A DNA stretch of 64,000 nt, from positions 22,123 to 86,122 of the forward strand of contig NZ_JAHZSU010000005.1 in NCBI RefSeq assembly GCF_019457945.1, written 5' to 3'. A program made the position numbers and the translations under genes. Source of the DNA: Ornithinimicrobium laminariae. Lineage in GTDB: Bacteria > Actinomycetota > Actinomycetes > Actinomycetales > Dermatophilaceae. Within the stretch, counting starts at the first letter, position 1. The number at the start of each line of letters is the position of its first letter. Positions 7,821 to 15,515 of this stretch are shown here, one piece after another. The notes under the pieces are model-generated. The model was not told the DNA's origin. It saw nothing but the letters and a program-made list of their open reading frames with translations, and made no database searches.

Positions 7821-8468
7821 CTACTTCAGGTTACCGGCCCACATTTGGACGTGTCCTCCGGTGAAGTTGTGGTGCTCGATGTGGGTGCATGCGCTTTGGA
7901 GCTTTTTCCAGGGGCGCGAGTCGATGTCGCTGCCGCCGATGCGGGCGAGGATGCGTGCCATCAGCCGGGCCGGTGCACCGCCGGTGGTAGGTGGGGCGAC
8001 GTCGACAATGACGATGCGCGCTCCGGGAGGGAGAAGAGATAGGACGTTGTCCCAGGCTTGCGTCCGGTCGGACATCACGGACAGGGTGTAACAGAACAGA
8101 GCGACGTGGATGGGTCCGGTGACGTGGTGGTGGGCCAGGATCTCAGGGCTGAGGCGGTGGGCCTCAGAGTGGATCAAGGTGCGGGGTGTCTCGACGTGTC
8201 GTTTCCGAGCTTGAGCCAGCATCGCTGGGCTGGGGTCAATCCCTACCAGCTGTCCGTGTGGACCTAGAGGTTTGGCGATCAGTGGCATCGTCAGGCCGGT
8301 GCCGCATCCGACGTCAAGAACGCACTGGCCTTCTTCAAGGTGGGCGGCATGCACCGCTGCCTTCCGACCTTCTCGGTAGAGCAGATGCTCCAAAGACACC
8401 AGGTCGTATAAGGGCGCCAGAGCGCGGTAGCGACCCGGAGTGTGTTCGTCAGAGCGTGATTGAGCCAT
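7821..8468 (-). CDS. Class I SAM-dependent methyltransferase
   Basis: A protein of 215 residues. Motif I reads CVLDVGCGTGLTMPL, followed by LVGIDPSPAMLAQARKR (acidic ribose-binding residue). A post-motif, LLPPGARIVIVDVAPP, completes a UbiE-like small-molecule methyltransferase fold. The substrate cannot be read from the sequence. It is divergent from the Cu/Ag ATPase gene (231-base gap) and has a CsoR-operator-like dyad at 8504-8520 in front of it, so co-regulation with the copper genes is likely. Methyltransferases of this type recur in actinobacterial copper islands. No membrane segment is seen. Confidence 0.88.
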   Translation of the reverse strand: MAQSRSDEHTPGRYRALAPLYDLVSLEHLLYREGRKAAVHAAHLEEGQCVLDVGCGTGLTMPLIAKPLGPHGQLVGIDPSPAMLAQARKRHVETPRTLIHSEAHRLSPEILAHHHVTGPIHVALFCYTLSVMSDRTQAWDNVLSLLPPGARIVIVDVAPPTTGGAPARLMARILARIGGSDIDSRPWKKLQSACTHIEHHNFTGGHVQMWAGNLK

Positions 8469-8503
8469 GTCGATTCCCGTCCCAGTTGGCCAGCCCGGTC
8501 ACG

Positions 8504-8520
8504 GTATCCCCTGCGGGTAT
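8504..8520. promoter_or_regulatory. Candidate CsoR operator in front of the methyltransferase
   Basis: GTATCCCCTGCGGGTAT is a 17-base dyad with the same layout as the stronger site at 8673-8689. It sits about 40 bases upstream of the methyltransferase start. Confidence 0.45.
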
Positions 8521-8672
8521 CAGCTACGCGGTGCCTGCAGGTGTGGGCGCAGTCACGGTGAGGACCTGAGTTGGATGCGCGCATCTGGACCCACTGCATC
8601 TGGGTCCTGCCGACAACGACGGGGTTTGAGCACAGCCTAGGCGGGGGTGGGCTTGTTGAGCGTGCGACCTGG

Positions 8673-8692
8673 ATACCCCTTGGGGGTATAAT
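8673..8692 (+). promoter_or_regulatory. CsoR-type operator overlapping a -10 box
   Basis: The dyad ATACCCCTTGGGGGTAT (8673-8689) has the A/T-flanked C-tract/G-tract form of copper-sensing CsoR operators. It overlaps a perfect TATAAT (8687-8692). The expected start point, about 7 bases further, coincides with the ATG of the ATPase gene at 8699, so the mRNA would be leaderless. No good -35 is present. Confidence 0.7.
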
Positions 8693-8698
8693 GCTGGT

Positions 8699-11053
8699 AT
8701 GGGTAGCCACGTGGAAGACGAGCGAAAGTCCATGGTTGGGGCGGGGACGGATCCGGTGTGCGGGATGCAGGTCCAGGGTGACGACGCGTTGAGCGCTGAG
8801 CACGACGGGCAGCGGTTCGTTTTCTGCTCTGCGGGGTGTCGTCAGAAGTTCGTCGATGACCCGGACCGGTATGCCACACCACAGGCCGACTCGGGCGGTG
8901 AACCTTCTGGTGCTACCGCGGAGGGGGCCGGGGGTGAGCAGGTGGAGTACACGTGTCCGATGCACCCTGAGATTCGACAGCTGGGTCCGGGTGCGTGTCC
9001 GATTTGCGGGATGGGTTTGGAGCCCGCGACGGTGACCGCTGACACGGGGCCTAGCGCTGAGTTGGTAGATATGACGCGCCGGTTCTGGGTGGGCGCGGCG
9101 TTGGCGGCACCGGTGTTCTTGTTGGAGATGAGCACCCATCTGTTCGGTGCGGTCGATGACGTGGTGCCCTCCGGTGTTTCGGCGTGGATCCAGCTGATCC
9201 TGGCGACCCCGGTGGTGTTGTGGGCGGGGTGGCCCTTCTTCGTGCGTGGGTGGGCCTCGGTCCGTAGCCGTAACTTGAACATGTTCACGCTGATCGCGAT
9301 GGGCACCGGCGTCGCGTGGTTGTACAGCATTGTTGCCACCCTGCTCCCGGGGATTTTTCCTGATTCGTTCCGGGACGGTGACGGCACGGTCGCGGTGTAC
9401 TTCGAAGCGGCGGCGGTCATCACCGTGTTGGTCCTGCTCGGTCAGGTCCTGGAGCTGCGGGCCCGGGAGCAGACTTCCGGGGCGATCAAAGCGTTGTTGG
9501 ACATGACCCCTAAGACCGCGCGCCGGGTCCGTCATGATGGCAGCGACGAAGAGATCGCGTTGGAAGACGTCGAGCTTGGGGACCGGTTGCGGGTCCGGCC
9601 CGGAGAGCGGGTCCCGGTCGATGGTGAGGTCGATGAGGGCCAGTCCTCGGTGGATGAGTCGCTGGTGACGGGAGAGTCGATGCCGGTGACCAAGGCCCCC
9701 GGAGACAGCGTCATCGGAGGGACGATCAACCAGAGCGGTGGGTTGGTGATGACCGCGCAGAAGGTGGGCCGCGACACCATGTTGTCGCGGATCGTGGCGA
9801 TGGTGGCTGAGGCACAACGCTCGCGCGCGCCGATCCAAGGGCTCGCTGACCGGGTCGCGGGTGTGTTCGTGCCGGCCGTGATCGCGGTAGCTGTCCTGAC
9901 GTTTGCGGTGTGGGCTTTCGTGGGACCAGAGCCCCGTCTGGCCTACGCGCTCATCGCGGCTGTTGCCGTGCTGATCATTGCGTGCCCGTGCGCGTTGGGT
10001 CTGGCCACGCCGATGTCCATCATGGTCGGGGTAGGACGCGGGGCGGGGCTTGGTGTGCTGATCAAGAACGCTGAGGCGTTGGAGCGGATGGAGAAGGTCG
10101 ACACGTTGGTGGTGGATAAGACCGGCACGCTCACCGAAGGCCGTCCCAGTTTGACCCACACCGCGCCCAACGAGGGGTTCGAAACCACAGAGCTGGTGCA
10201 ATTAGCGGCCGCTGTCGAGCGGGCGTCTGAGCACCCGTTGGCTGAGGCCATCGTCGCGGCAGCTCGCGACCAGGACCTCGAGGTCGTCGACGTCAGCGAT
10301 TTCGACGCGCCCACGGGCCGCGGCGTCAGCGGCACCGTGCAAGGCCGCCGGGTGGTGATCGGCAGTCCCACGTTCTTGGAGTCACAAGACGTGGACATCA
10401 GCGGTGTGCACGAGCAGGCCGAGGAGTACCGCGCCCAGGGGGCGACCGCGATCCTGATCGGGGTCGACGATGTCGCCGCCGGGGTGTTCGCGATCGCCGA
10501 CGCGATCAAGGACACGACCAAAGACGCGGTCAAGGCGCTACGCGCTGAGGGCATCGAAGTGGTCATGTTGACGGGTGATAACGAAACCACCGCCCGCGCT
10601 GTCGCAGACCAGCTCGGGATCGACCGGGTCGAGGCCGAGGTACTGCCAGAGGACAAAAGCGATATCGTGACCCAGTTGCGCGCGCAGGGACGGGTGGTCG
10701 CGATGGCCGGCGACGGCGTCAACGACGCCCCAGCGTTAGCGGCCGCCGATGTGGGCTTGGCCATGGGCTCGGGTACGGACGTGGCCATGGAAAGCGCCGG
10801 CGTCACGCTCCTCGGGGGTGATTTGACCGGGATCGTGCACGCCCGCGCCCTGTCGCAAAGAACGATGCGCAACATCCGACAGAACCTGGTCTTCGCGTTC
10901 ATGTACAACACCGCTGGTATCCCCATCGCCGCCGGGGTGCTTTACCCGGTGTTCGGTGTGCTGCTCTCCCCGATCATCGCCGCGGCCGCGATGTCGCTGT
11001 CCTCGGTCAGCGTCATCGCCAACGCACTACGCTTACGCTCCCAGAAACTCTGA
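8699..11053 (+). CDS. copA: Cu/Ag-translocating P1B-type ATPase with YHS and metal-binding domains
   Basis: A protein of 784 residues. A YHS domain (residues 18-58, DPVCGM...[10 protein letters not shown]) comes first, then a heavy-metal-binding domain (84-108, YTCPMHPE...[11 protein letters not shown]). The transporter core follows. It has the phosphatase loop VTGESMPVT, the transmembrane CPC metal motif at residues 429-431 ([12 protein letters not shown]), the phosphorylated Asp of DKTGTLTEG at residue 473, HP of [15 protein letters not shown] and [16 protein letters not shown]. It exports Cu(I)/Ag(I) across the cytoplasmic membrane. The start at 8699 fits the leaderless transcript described for the operator at 8673. 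The regulator gene follows 41 bases downstream. Substrate choice between Cu and Ag is inferred from the family. Confidence 0.96.
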   Translation: MGSHVEDERKSMVGAGTDPVCGMQVQGDDALSAEHDGQRFVFCSAGCRQKFVDDPDRYATPQADSGGEPSGATAEGAGGEQVEYTCPMHPEIRQLGPGACPICGMGLEPATVTADTGPSAELVDMTRRFWVGAALAAPVFLLEMSTHLFGAVDDVVPSGVSAWIQLILATPVVLWAGWPFFVRGWASVRSRNLNMFTLIAMGTGVAWLYSIVATLLPGIFPDSFRDGDGTVAVYFEAAAVITVLVLLGQVLELRAREQTSGAIKALLDMTPKTARRVRHDGSDEEIALEDVELGDRLRVRPGERVPVDGEVDEGQSSVDESLVTGESMPVTKAPGDSVIGGTINQSGGLVMTAQKVGRDTMLSRIVAMVAEAQRSRAPIQGLADRVAGVFVPAVIAVAVLTFAVWAFVGPEPRLAYALIAAVAVLIIACPCALGLATPMSIMVGVGRGAGLGVLIKNAEALERMEKVDTLVVDKTGTLTEGRPSLTHTAPNEGFETTELVQLAAAVERASEHPLAEAIVAAARDQDLEVVDVSDFDAPTGRGVSGTVQGRRVVIGSPTFLESQDVDISGVHEQAEEYRAQGATAILIGVDDVAAGVFAIADAIKDTTKDAVKALRAEGIEVVMLTGDNETTARAVADQLGIDRVEAEVLPEDKSDIVTQLRAQGRVVAMAGDGVNDAPALAAADVGLAMGSGTDVAMESAGVTLLGGDLTGIVHARALSQRTMRNIRQNLVFAFMYNTAGIPIAAGVLYPVFGVLLSPIIAAAAMSLSSVSVIANALRLRSQKL

Positions 11054-11094
11054 GTGCACCCCGCACCCCTGATCCGCGTGAAAGTGATATCGCA

Positions 11095-11403
11095 ATGACA
11101 ACAAGCGGAGAGGCGCCCACACCCCCGGGGTATGCCGACACCAAGGATTCTCAGATCAAGAGACTCCAACGCATCGAGGGGCAGGTGCGAGGGGTGCGGC
11201 GCATGGTCGAAGAAGACACGTACTGCATCGACGTCCTCACCCAGATCTCGGCAGCCACCAAAGCGCTGGAAGCCGTGGCGATCAGTCTGCTGCACGAGCA
11301 CCTCACCCACTGCGTGAGCGAGGCCATCCACAGTGGCGGCGACGAAGCGAAGGACAAGATCGACGAGGCCTCCTCCGCCATCGCTCGGCTAGTGCGCTCC
11401 TAA
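11095..11403 (+). CDS. csoR: CsoR-family copper-sensing repressor
   Basis: A protein of 102 residues, all helical. The Cu(I)-binding set is present as Cys44, His69 and Cys73 (TYCIDVLTQ and HEHLTHCV), with the family spacing of 25 and 4. The N-terminal IKRLQRIEGQVRGVRRMVEED is the DNA-contacting helix region. It lies 41 bases after the ATPase gene and is probably co-transcribed. It should bind dyads of the kind at 8673-8689 and 8504-8520 and release them when Cu(I) is bound. Confidence 0.95.
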   Translation: MTTSGEAPTPPGYADTKDSQIKRLQRIEGQVRGVRRMVEEDTYCIDVLTQISAATKALEAVAISLLHEHLTHCVSEAIHSGGDEAKDKIDEASSAIARLVRS

Positions 11404-11510
11404 AGCCCGAGCCCAACGGCACCTACGGGGACGTGGCGCGCCAGGGGCCCGGGCCGGAGTCACGCGACGGCGCCCAGTCCCACGTTGTGCGTGAGGGTTG
11501 CGTGGGTCGT

Positions 11511-12353
11511 TCAGTCGATCATGACTGCTTGGACATCGTTCTCCCCGGCGATGAGAAGCTCAATGTCGCCCTCGGGGGTTCGCTGAGTGGACATCGCTTG
11601 GATGGCTGAGTCCAGTTGCTCGCTCTCCTGCCAGGTGGCACCACCATCGGTGGACACGTGCACGGCGCCGGTGTCGCTGATACCGACGACGGTGTCCTGA
11701 TCGGCCCAGTCCAGCAGGACCAAGGGTGGCGCTGATGGCACAGGCTCCCACCGGTTGCCCCCATCAGGGCTGCGTTGCACCCCGCTGGCAGTGCTGACCA
11801 GTAGCTCTGCTCCCGCTGGTCGCAGTGCCACGTCGATGAGGTCCTCCGGTGTCGCGCCGTCCTGCCATGTTTGCCCATCGGTGCTGGAGCGCAACGTCCC
11901 ATCGAAACCGACGGTGACTGTGTCGTTGACGTCGAGAAGGTGGAAGTCGGACTCTCCTTCCCGAGACAGCGCCGACCAGGTCTGTCCTGCGTCGGTGGTT
12001 TCGATCAGGCCCACCGGCTCGGCCAGATCGACGCCCGCGCCTGGGTGCCCCGAAGCCAGGTACGTGCTCTCGTTCAGCACAGCGAAACCCATCAGGTCGA
12101 TCTGGGGACCAACCTGGGACAGCTGGTCCCCGTCGACGGTCCACAACCCGTCATGGGTCGCCAACACAATGCCGCCCGAAGGCCCGGCCCGTTCGATGGC
12201 GTGGACGTGGGTATCCGCGATCGCCAGTCCCGAACCCGTAGGTTCCTGCGGGGCCGAGGGTTCCGGGGTACCGCCGCACCCGGCCACAAGAACCACGCTA
12301 AGGGCTGCCAGGGCGCGTGGGACCGGCGCCGACCCAAAAGTTGGCGACCTCAC
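11511..12353 (-). CDS. Secreted lipoprotein with BNR/sialidase-type propeller (F510_1955-like)
   Basis: A protein of 280 residues. It has a lipoprotein signal (ALAALSVVLVAGCGG, lipid-accepting Cys about residue 26) and then a beta-propeller with Asp-box/BNR repeats: TTDAGQTWSAL, STDGQTWQDG, SPDGGNRWEP and STDGGATWQE. Early in the mature part, DTHVHAIER resembles the F510_1955-type glycosylhydrolase-like proteins often encoded beside copper genes. Enzymatic activity is not evident; the propeller may simply bind a partner or ligand outside the membrane. The ATG overlaps the stop of the DUF305 gene by four bases (ATGA), so both are translated together. Confidence 0.8.
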   Translation of the reverse strand: MRSPTFGSAPVPRALAALSVVLVAGCGGTPEPSAPQEPTGSGLAIADTHVHAIERAGPSGGIVLATHDGLWTVDGDQLSQVGPQIDLMGFAVLNESTYLASGHPGAGVDLAEPVGLIETTDAGQTWSALSREGESDFHLLDVNDTVTVGFDGTLRSSTDGQTWQDGATPEDLIDVALRPAGAELLVSTASGVQRSPDGGNRWEPVPSAPPLVLLDWADQDTVVGISDTGAVHVSTDGGATWQESEQLDSAIQAMSTQRTPEGDIELLIAGENDVQAVMID

Positions 12354-12940
12354 TGGCCCGACCCCAGCATCTGCTCCATCTCATCGATCTCGCTCTGTTG
12401 AGCCTCGATGATGGTCCCGGCCAAGGCGACCGCGTCGGGGTTGAGACCTTCATCTTGTTGGGCGCGGGACATGCTGATCGCACCCTCGTGATGCTCGATC
12501 ATCATCTCTAACCAGATCGTGTCGAACTGGTCCCCCTCAGCCTCCATCATGTCCTGCATCTCACCTGGGCTCATCATCCCCATGTCGCCCATGTCGCCCA
12601 TGTCGCCCATGCCGGTCGGGACGTCCACACCCCAGTCCTGCAACCAGGCCCTCATGGTGTCGATCTCTGGGTCTTGGGCGGCTTCGATCCGTTCAGCGAG
12701 ATCGGCGACCTCGGGTCCGCCCTGGTCGACCGCCATCTCAGACATGACGATGGCTTGTTGGTGGTGCGGGATCATCCCGGTCGTGAACTCGACGTCAGCG
12801 TCGTTGAACTCCTCGGCGGGCTCTTGCTGCTCGGAGGTGGTGGGCTCGGTAGAACTGGGTTCCTCGGTAGTGCAGGCGGACAACGCGAAGGTCATGGCGA
12901 CAGCGATAGCGGGTAGCGCGAACGTGCGGGGATAAGACAT
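12350..12940 (-). CDS. DUF305 copper-associated lipoprotein
   Basis: A protein of 196 residues. The start at 12940 is chosen for its AGGAG site 7 bases upstream; a longer frame to 12991 lacks one. A lipoprotein signal ends in FALSACTTEEP. DUF305 motifs follow: GMIPHHQQAIVMSEM and MIEHHEGAISMSRAQ, with paired His and many Met, typical of extracytoplasmic proteins next to copper export genes. Between them lies a repeated Gly-Met-Gly-Asp stretch encoded by a 9-base tandem repeat (12581-12607), plausible as an extra Met-rich metal site. It is first in a two-gene operon with the propeller protein. Confidence 0.9.
   Translation of the reverse strand: MSYPRTFALPAIAVAMTFALSACTTEEPSSTEPTTSEQQEPAEEFNDADVEFTTGMIPHHQQAIVMSEMAVDQGGPEVADLAERIEAAQDPEIDTMRAWLQDWGVDVPTGMGDMGDMGDMGMMSPGEMQDMMEAEGDQFDTIWLEMMIEHHEGAISMSRAQQDEGLNPDAVALAGTIIEAQQSEIDEMEQMLGSGQ
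12581..12607. repeat. 9-base tandem repeat coding Gly-Asp-Met
   Basis: CATGTCGCC occurs three times in perfect tandem and begins a fourth copy. It adds Met residues to the DUF305 protein in frame. Copy number is likely variable between relatives. Confidence 0.8.
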
Positions 12941-13025
12941 GAAGGTGCTCCTGATACTGGGAGGGATAGGGGACGTGCGCAGGCCGGCCAAACCGCTACG
13001 GTCAGCCGCCGCTGCAATGCCTCCC

Positions 13026-13496
13026 TCAGGTGCGCATCACGCACAGCACATGAATGCGGGGGTGCACCCACCACCTCACCGGGTCCCACAAATGTGGCGT
13101 GACAAGCATCCGCCGGCGATGACCAAACCGGGTCCAACCCTTGCGCTTCAACGCGAAGAAGGTCGCCATCAAGACCAACGCGGTCAGCACCGCCAGACAC
13201 GCTTGGGTTAGCGCCCCGGAATGCCCGGCACCCGGTTCATGGTGACCACTATGCCCAGCAGCTGAACCGGTGAGCTCAGAATGTCCACCACCGGTGGCCA
13301 CATCTGGCGCAAGAGACGCGGCAGCGACTGTAGGCACGGTCACACATTGCGTGGTGCCGGTGTGGGACAAAGCAAGACCGTGCATCAGAACCAGCGACAG
13401 CACCACCACGACCATCCACACCGTGCTCAACCACCGGCTGGACACAGCACCCCGCGACCGCTGCCCCACCTCAAGCACCCTGCCCCGCCTCCACAT
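13026..13496 (-). CDS. Small His-rich membrane protein (DUF6153-like)
   Basis: A protein of 156 residues with GGAAGGATATT directly before its ATG. One membrane helix near residues 24-45 (STVWMVVVVLSLVLMHGLAL) is followed by an extracytoplasmic loop rich in Gly, His and Ser (GGGHSELTGSAAGHSGHH). A second helix (LAVLTALVLMATFFAL) and a basic cytoplasmic tail follow. This layout matches the DUF6153 group found beside actinobacterial DUF305 and copper genes. The His-rich loop suggests metal binding. It reads in the same direction as the DUF305 gene, with an 85-base gap. Confidence 0.7.
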   Translation of the reverse strand: MWRRGRVLEVGQRSRGAVSSRWLSTVWMVVVVLSLVLMHGLALSHTGTTQCVTVPTVAAASLAPDVATGGGHSELTGSAAGHSGHHEPGAGHSGALTQACLAVLTALVLMATFFALKRKGWTRFGHRRRMLVTPHLWDPVRWWVHPRIHVLCVMRT

Positions 13497-13567
13497 AATA
13501 TCCTTCCCGCGCGGAAGAAACAGATCGACAGATTCTGATCGTAACGACGCGCGTCATGCCGGACACC

Positions 13568-13602
13568 AGTGGCCCACACCCCACGATCGGGTGCGGGCCA
13601 CT
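13568..13602 (-). terminator. Hairpin downstream of the NlpC/P60 gene
   Basis: AGTGGCCC-a-CACCC (13568-13581) pairs with GGGTG-c-GGGCCACT (13589-13602). It begins 14 bases after the stop at 13617. There is no strong U-run, so termination is probable but not certain. Confidence 0.5.
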
Positions 13603-13616
13603 AACGCACTGGTCAA

Positions 13617-14471
13617 TCAGCCGACGCGGCCGTAGCTGGTGACACCGGAGAACATCTTCCGCTTCTGAGTCGGGATCCCGGGCTTGCCGGAGTCGTAGAT
13701 CATTCCGTCCCCGGCATAGATCGCGTTGTGGTAGGCGGGGGCACCCCAGAACACAAGATCACCCGGGCGGGGCTCTGAGACGGGAGTCGTGGCCTGACGC
13801 TGTGCTTCAGCGGTCCGCGGTAGATCAACACCGACCTTGGCGTAGACGTACTGTATGTACCCCGAGCAATCGAAGCCCGTCGAGGGGCTCGTGCCACCCC
13901 AGGAATACATGATCCCGGTGTACTGCTGCGCGTAACCCAAAACCCCGCTCGCGCTCGTGCTCGCGCTCGAGGAACGGCTGCTGCTACGCGACGCGCTCTG
14001 CTGGGAACGGCTATCACTGCTCGTGGCGTTCAGTCCCATCGCCCGGCTAGTCAAGGGGCCCACGATGCCATCAGCAACCAGGCCGTTTCGGGACTGCCAC
14101 CGCTTGACCGCAGCGTGCGTGACCGGCCCGAAAATGCCGTCAGCGTTCGCTCCGACGATGGTTTGGACACTCTGCACAGTGCCACCCCGAGAGCCCCACC
14201 GCACCGTGCCAGTGCTCGGATGGGCCGGCACAGGCAACGTAGGCAGCGCCGACACCGCCATACCTGCCGGCGCAGCGGGCGCAGCGGGCGCAGCGGGCGC
14301 AGCGGGCGCAGCGGGCGCAGCGGGCGCAGAAACGCTAGGTGCGGCTTGGGCCCCACCCGTCATCGAGACCATCAGACCAAGGCTGGTAGCCGTGACCGCG
14401 CCCGCACGAGTGAGTCGGGCGCCAGTCAGACGCCGGGGTGCACGGTGACGTCCACGAGGGGTAAAAGACAT
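13617..14471 (-). CDS. Secreted NlpC/P60 peptidoglycan hydrolase with PG-binding domain
   Basis: A protein of 284 residues. The start at 14471 has AAGGAGAAGG in front; a longer frame runs into the riboswitch and is rejected. Layout: signal peptide ending near GGAQAAP; a linker of repeated Ala-Ala-Pro (14275-14328); a peptidoglycan-binding domain (GSRGGTVQSVQTIVG...DGIFGPVTHAAVKRWQ...DGIVGP); a Ser-rich linker; and a C-terminal NlpC/P60 domain with catalytic Cys in STGFDCSGYIQYVY and His in PAYHNAIYAGDGMIYD. It cleaves stem peptides during wall remodelling. Expression is controlled by the c-di-AMP riboswitch at 14488-14660, which is normal for actinobacterial wall hydrolases. Confidence 0.92.
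   Translation of the reverse strand: MSFTPRGRHRAPRRLTGARLTRAGAVTATSLGLMVSMTGGAQAAPSVSAPAAPAAPAAPAAPAAPAAPAGMAVSALPTLPVPAHPSTGTVRWGSRGGTVQSVQTIVGANADGIFGPVTHAAVKRWQSRNGLVADGIVGPLTSRAMGLNATSSDSRSQQSASRSSSRSSSASTSASGVLGYAQQYTGIMYSWGGTSPSTGFDCSGYIQYVYAKVGVDLPRTAEAQRQATTPVSEPRPGDLVFWGAPAYHNAIYAGDGMIYDSGKPGIPTQKRKMFSGVTSYGRVG
14275..14328. repeat. Six perfect 9-base repeats coding Ala-Pro-Ala
   Basis: GCGGGCGCA is present six times in tandem and encodes the Ala/Pro linker of the NlpC/P60 protein. Length variation by replication slippage would keep the frame. Confidence 0.85.
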
Positions 14472-14487
14472 GAGGTTCCTTCTCCTT

Positions 14488-14660
14488 GCGCCTACGAGGT
14501 CAGCTGTCGGGTTCAGGCTGGAGAGCGCCTGGTCACCCCCGGCCGCGAAGACCATGGGTGACTTCACCCCAAGGGACGCGCACGTCCCAAACGAAGTGGG
14601 TCCCCCGCTCCTGCCGCGCGGAAGTGCAACGGGCCCGCGGTCAGTGGCAGGACTAGGCGG
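14488..14660 (-). promoter_or_regulatory. ydaO-type c-di-AMP riboswitch
   Basis: On the minus strand the leader contains the conserved blocks GGCAGGAGCGGGGGACCCA, then TTGGGGTGAA, then GAACCCGACAGCTGACCTCG and TAGGCG. They occur in that order and end about 15 bases before the NlpC/P60 start. These are the signature pieces of the ydaO/yuaA riboswitch, which binds c-di-AMP and turns down wall-hydrolase expression in actinobacteria. The boundaries are approximate. Confidence 0.9.
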
Positions 14661-14698
14661 CTGACGCGGGACTCTCCGGTGAGGAAAGCGCTGTCAAC

Positions 14699-14735
14699 AT
14701 ACCCCCAATAGGTATCGAATGTCACGTTTCGATAA
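14699..14735. promoter_or_regulatory. Two adjacent dyads between NlpC/P60 gene and resolvase
   Basis: ATACCCCCAATAGGTAT (14699-14715) has the length and flanks of the CsoR-type sites but lacks one G-tract. TATCGAA and TTCGATA (14714-14720 and 14729-14735) form a perfect 7-base inverted repeat around 8 bases. They could be a regulator site, or a subsite for the resolvase starting at 14931. Confidence 0.35.
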
Positions 14736-14930
14736 CGACGACACGGAGAAGGACCGGCACGAAGCGAAGTTCGACCGCCGCACTCCACTGACATCGCCGT
14801 CACCGGTTGCCGGGACCCCACCAACCACGCCTCGGAGTACACCCCAAACACACACATGCACACTGCTCCATATCGGAGCATCTGGAGTGTTAAACGTAAT
14901 AGATGCACACATCTGTTCTAGGGTCTAGAC
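14736..14930. other. Leader of the second resolvase gene
   Basis: No convincing gene was found. Small dyads AGATG-caca-CATCT and TCTA-ggg-TCTAGA lie within 35 bases of the resolvase start and may belong to its res site. Confidence 0.3.
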
Positions 14931-15515
14931 ATGTCGGGACAAATCGTGGGATACGTACGAGTCAGCAGCGTGGAGCAAAACCCAGCACGGCAAATTGCCG
15001 CGATCGGAACCGTCGATGAAACCTTCACCGATCAGGTCAGTGGAAAGTCTCGCTCCGAACGACCAGAACTAGCTCGGATGCTGCGCCATGTCCGTCGCGG
15101 TGACACTGTTCGGGTTTCCTCGATGGACCGGCTTGCCCGCTCGGTGATTGACCTGGCACAGATCATCCAAGAGCTGAACAACAAGCAGGTCGAGGTGGAA
15201 TTTGTTACCGAACGGCTCACCTTCGCGGCCGGCGCCGAAGACCCGTTCGCCATGTTCCAACTCCACATGCTCGGGGCCGTCGCCCAACTCGAACGATCTC
15301 TCATCAAAGAACGACAACGAGAAGGCATCGACATCGCCCGCACCAAAGGGGTCTACAGAGGACGCTCCCGCGCCCTCTCCCCCGAACAGATCAGCCAAGC
15401 CCACGACAAGGTCGAAGCCGGCGTCCCCAAAACCAAGATAGCCCGCGACCTCGGCTGCTCCCGGCGCGCGCTCTACGACGCATTACAAGCTCGCGGCGCG
15501 TATGCCACTTCATAG
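14931..15515 (+). CDS. Serine recombinase (resolvase), second type
   Basis: A protein of 194 residues: IVGYVRVSSVEQNPARQI with the nucleophilic Ser, SMDRLARSVIDL (R-x-D-R-like segment), LHMLGAVAQLERSLIKERQ, and a C-terminal helix-turn-helix KTKIARDLGCSRRALYDAL. It differs clearly from the resolvases at 7041 and 34920, so the three were acquired separately. It marks the right edge of the copper region and lies about 135 bases before the split type ISP gene. Small inverted repeats upstream (14699-14915) may be its site. Confidence 0.95.
   Translation: MSGQIVGYVRVSSVEQNPARQIAAIGTVDETFTDQVSGKSRSERPELARMLRHVRRGDTVRVSSMDRLARSVIDLAQIIQELNNKQVEVEFVTERLTFAAGAEDPFAMFQLHMLGAVAQLERSLIKERQREGIDIARTKGVYRGRSRALSPEQISQAHDKVEAGVPKTKIARDLGCSRRALYDALQARGAYATS

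Noticed and set aside
8291..10201. Very long minus-strand frame (636 codons) opposite the copper ATPase gene
   Set aside because: It is an antisense shadow of copA, Arg/His/Pro-rich with no domain. The plus-strand gene is unmistakable.
14115..14561. Plus-strand frames opposite the NlpC/P60 gene and riboswitch
   Set aside because: They are shadows of the Ala/Pro repeat (read as Arg/Ser/Gly repeats) and of the structured leader.
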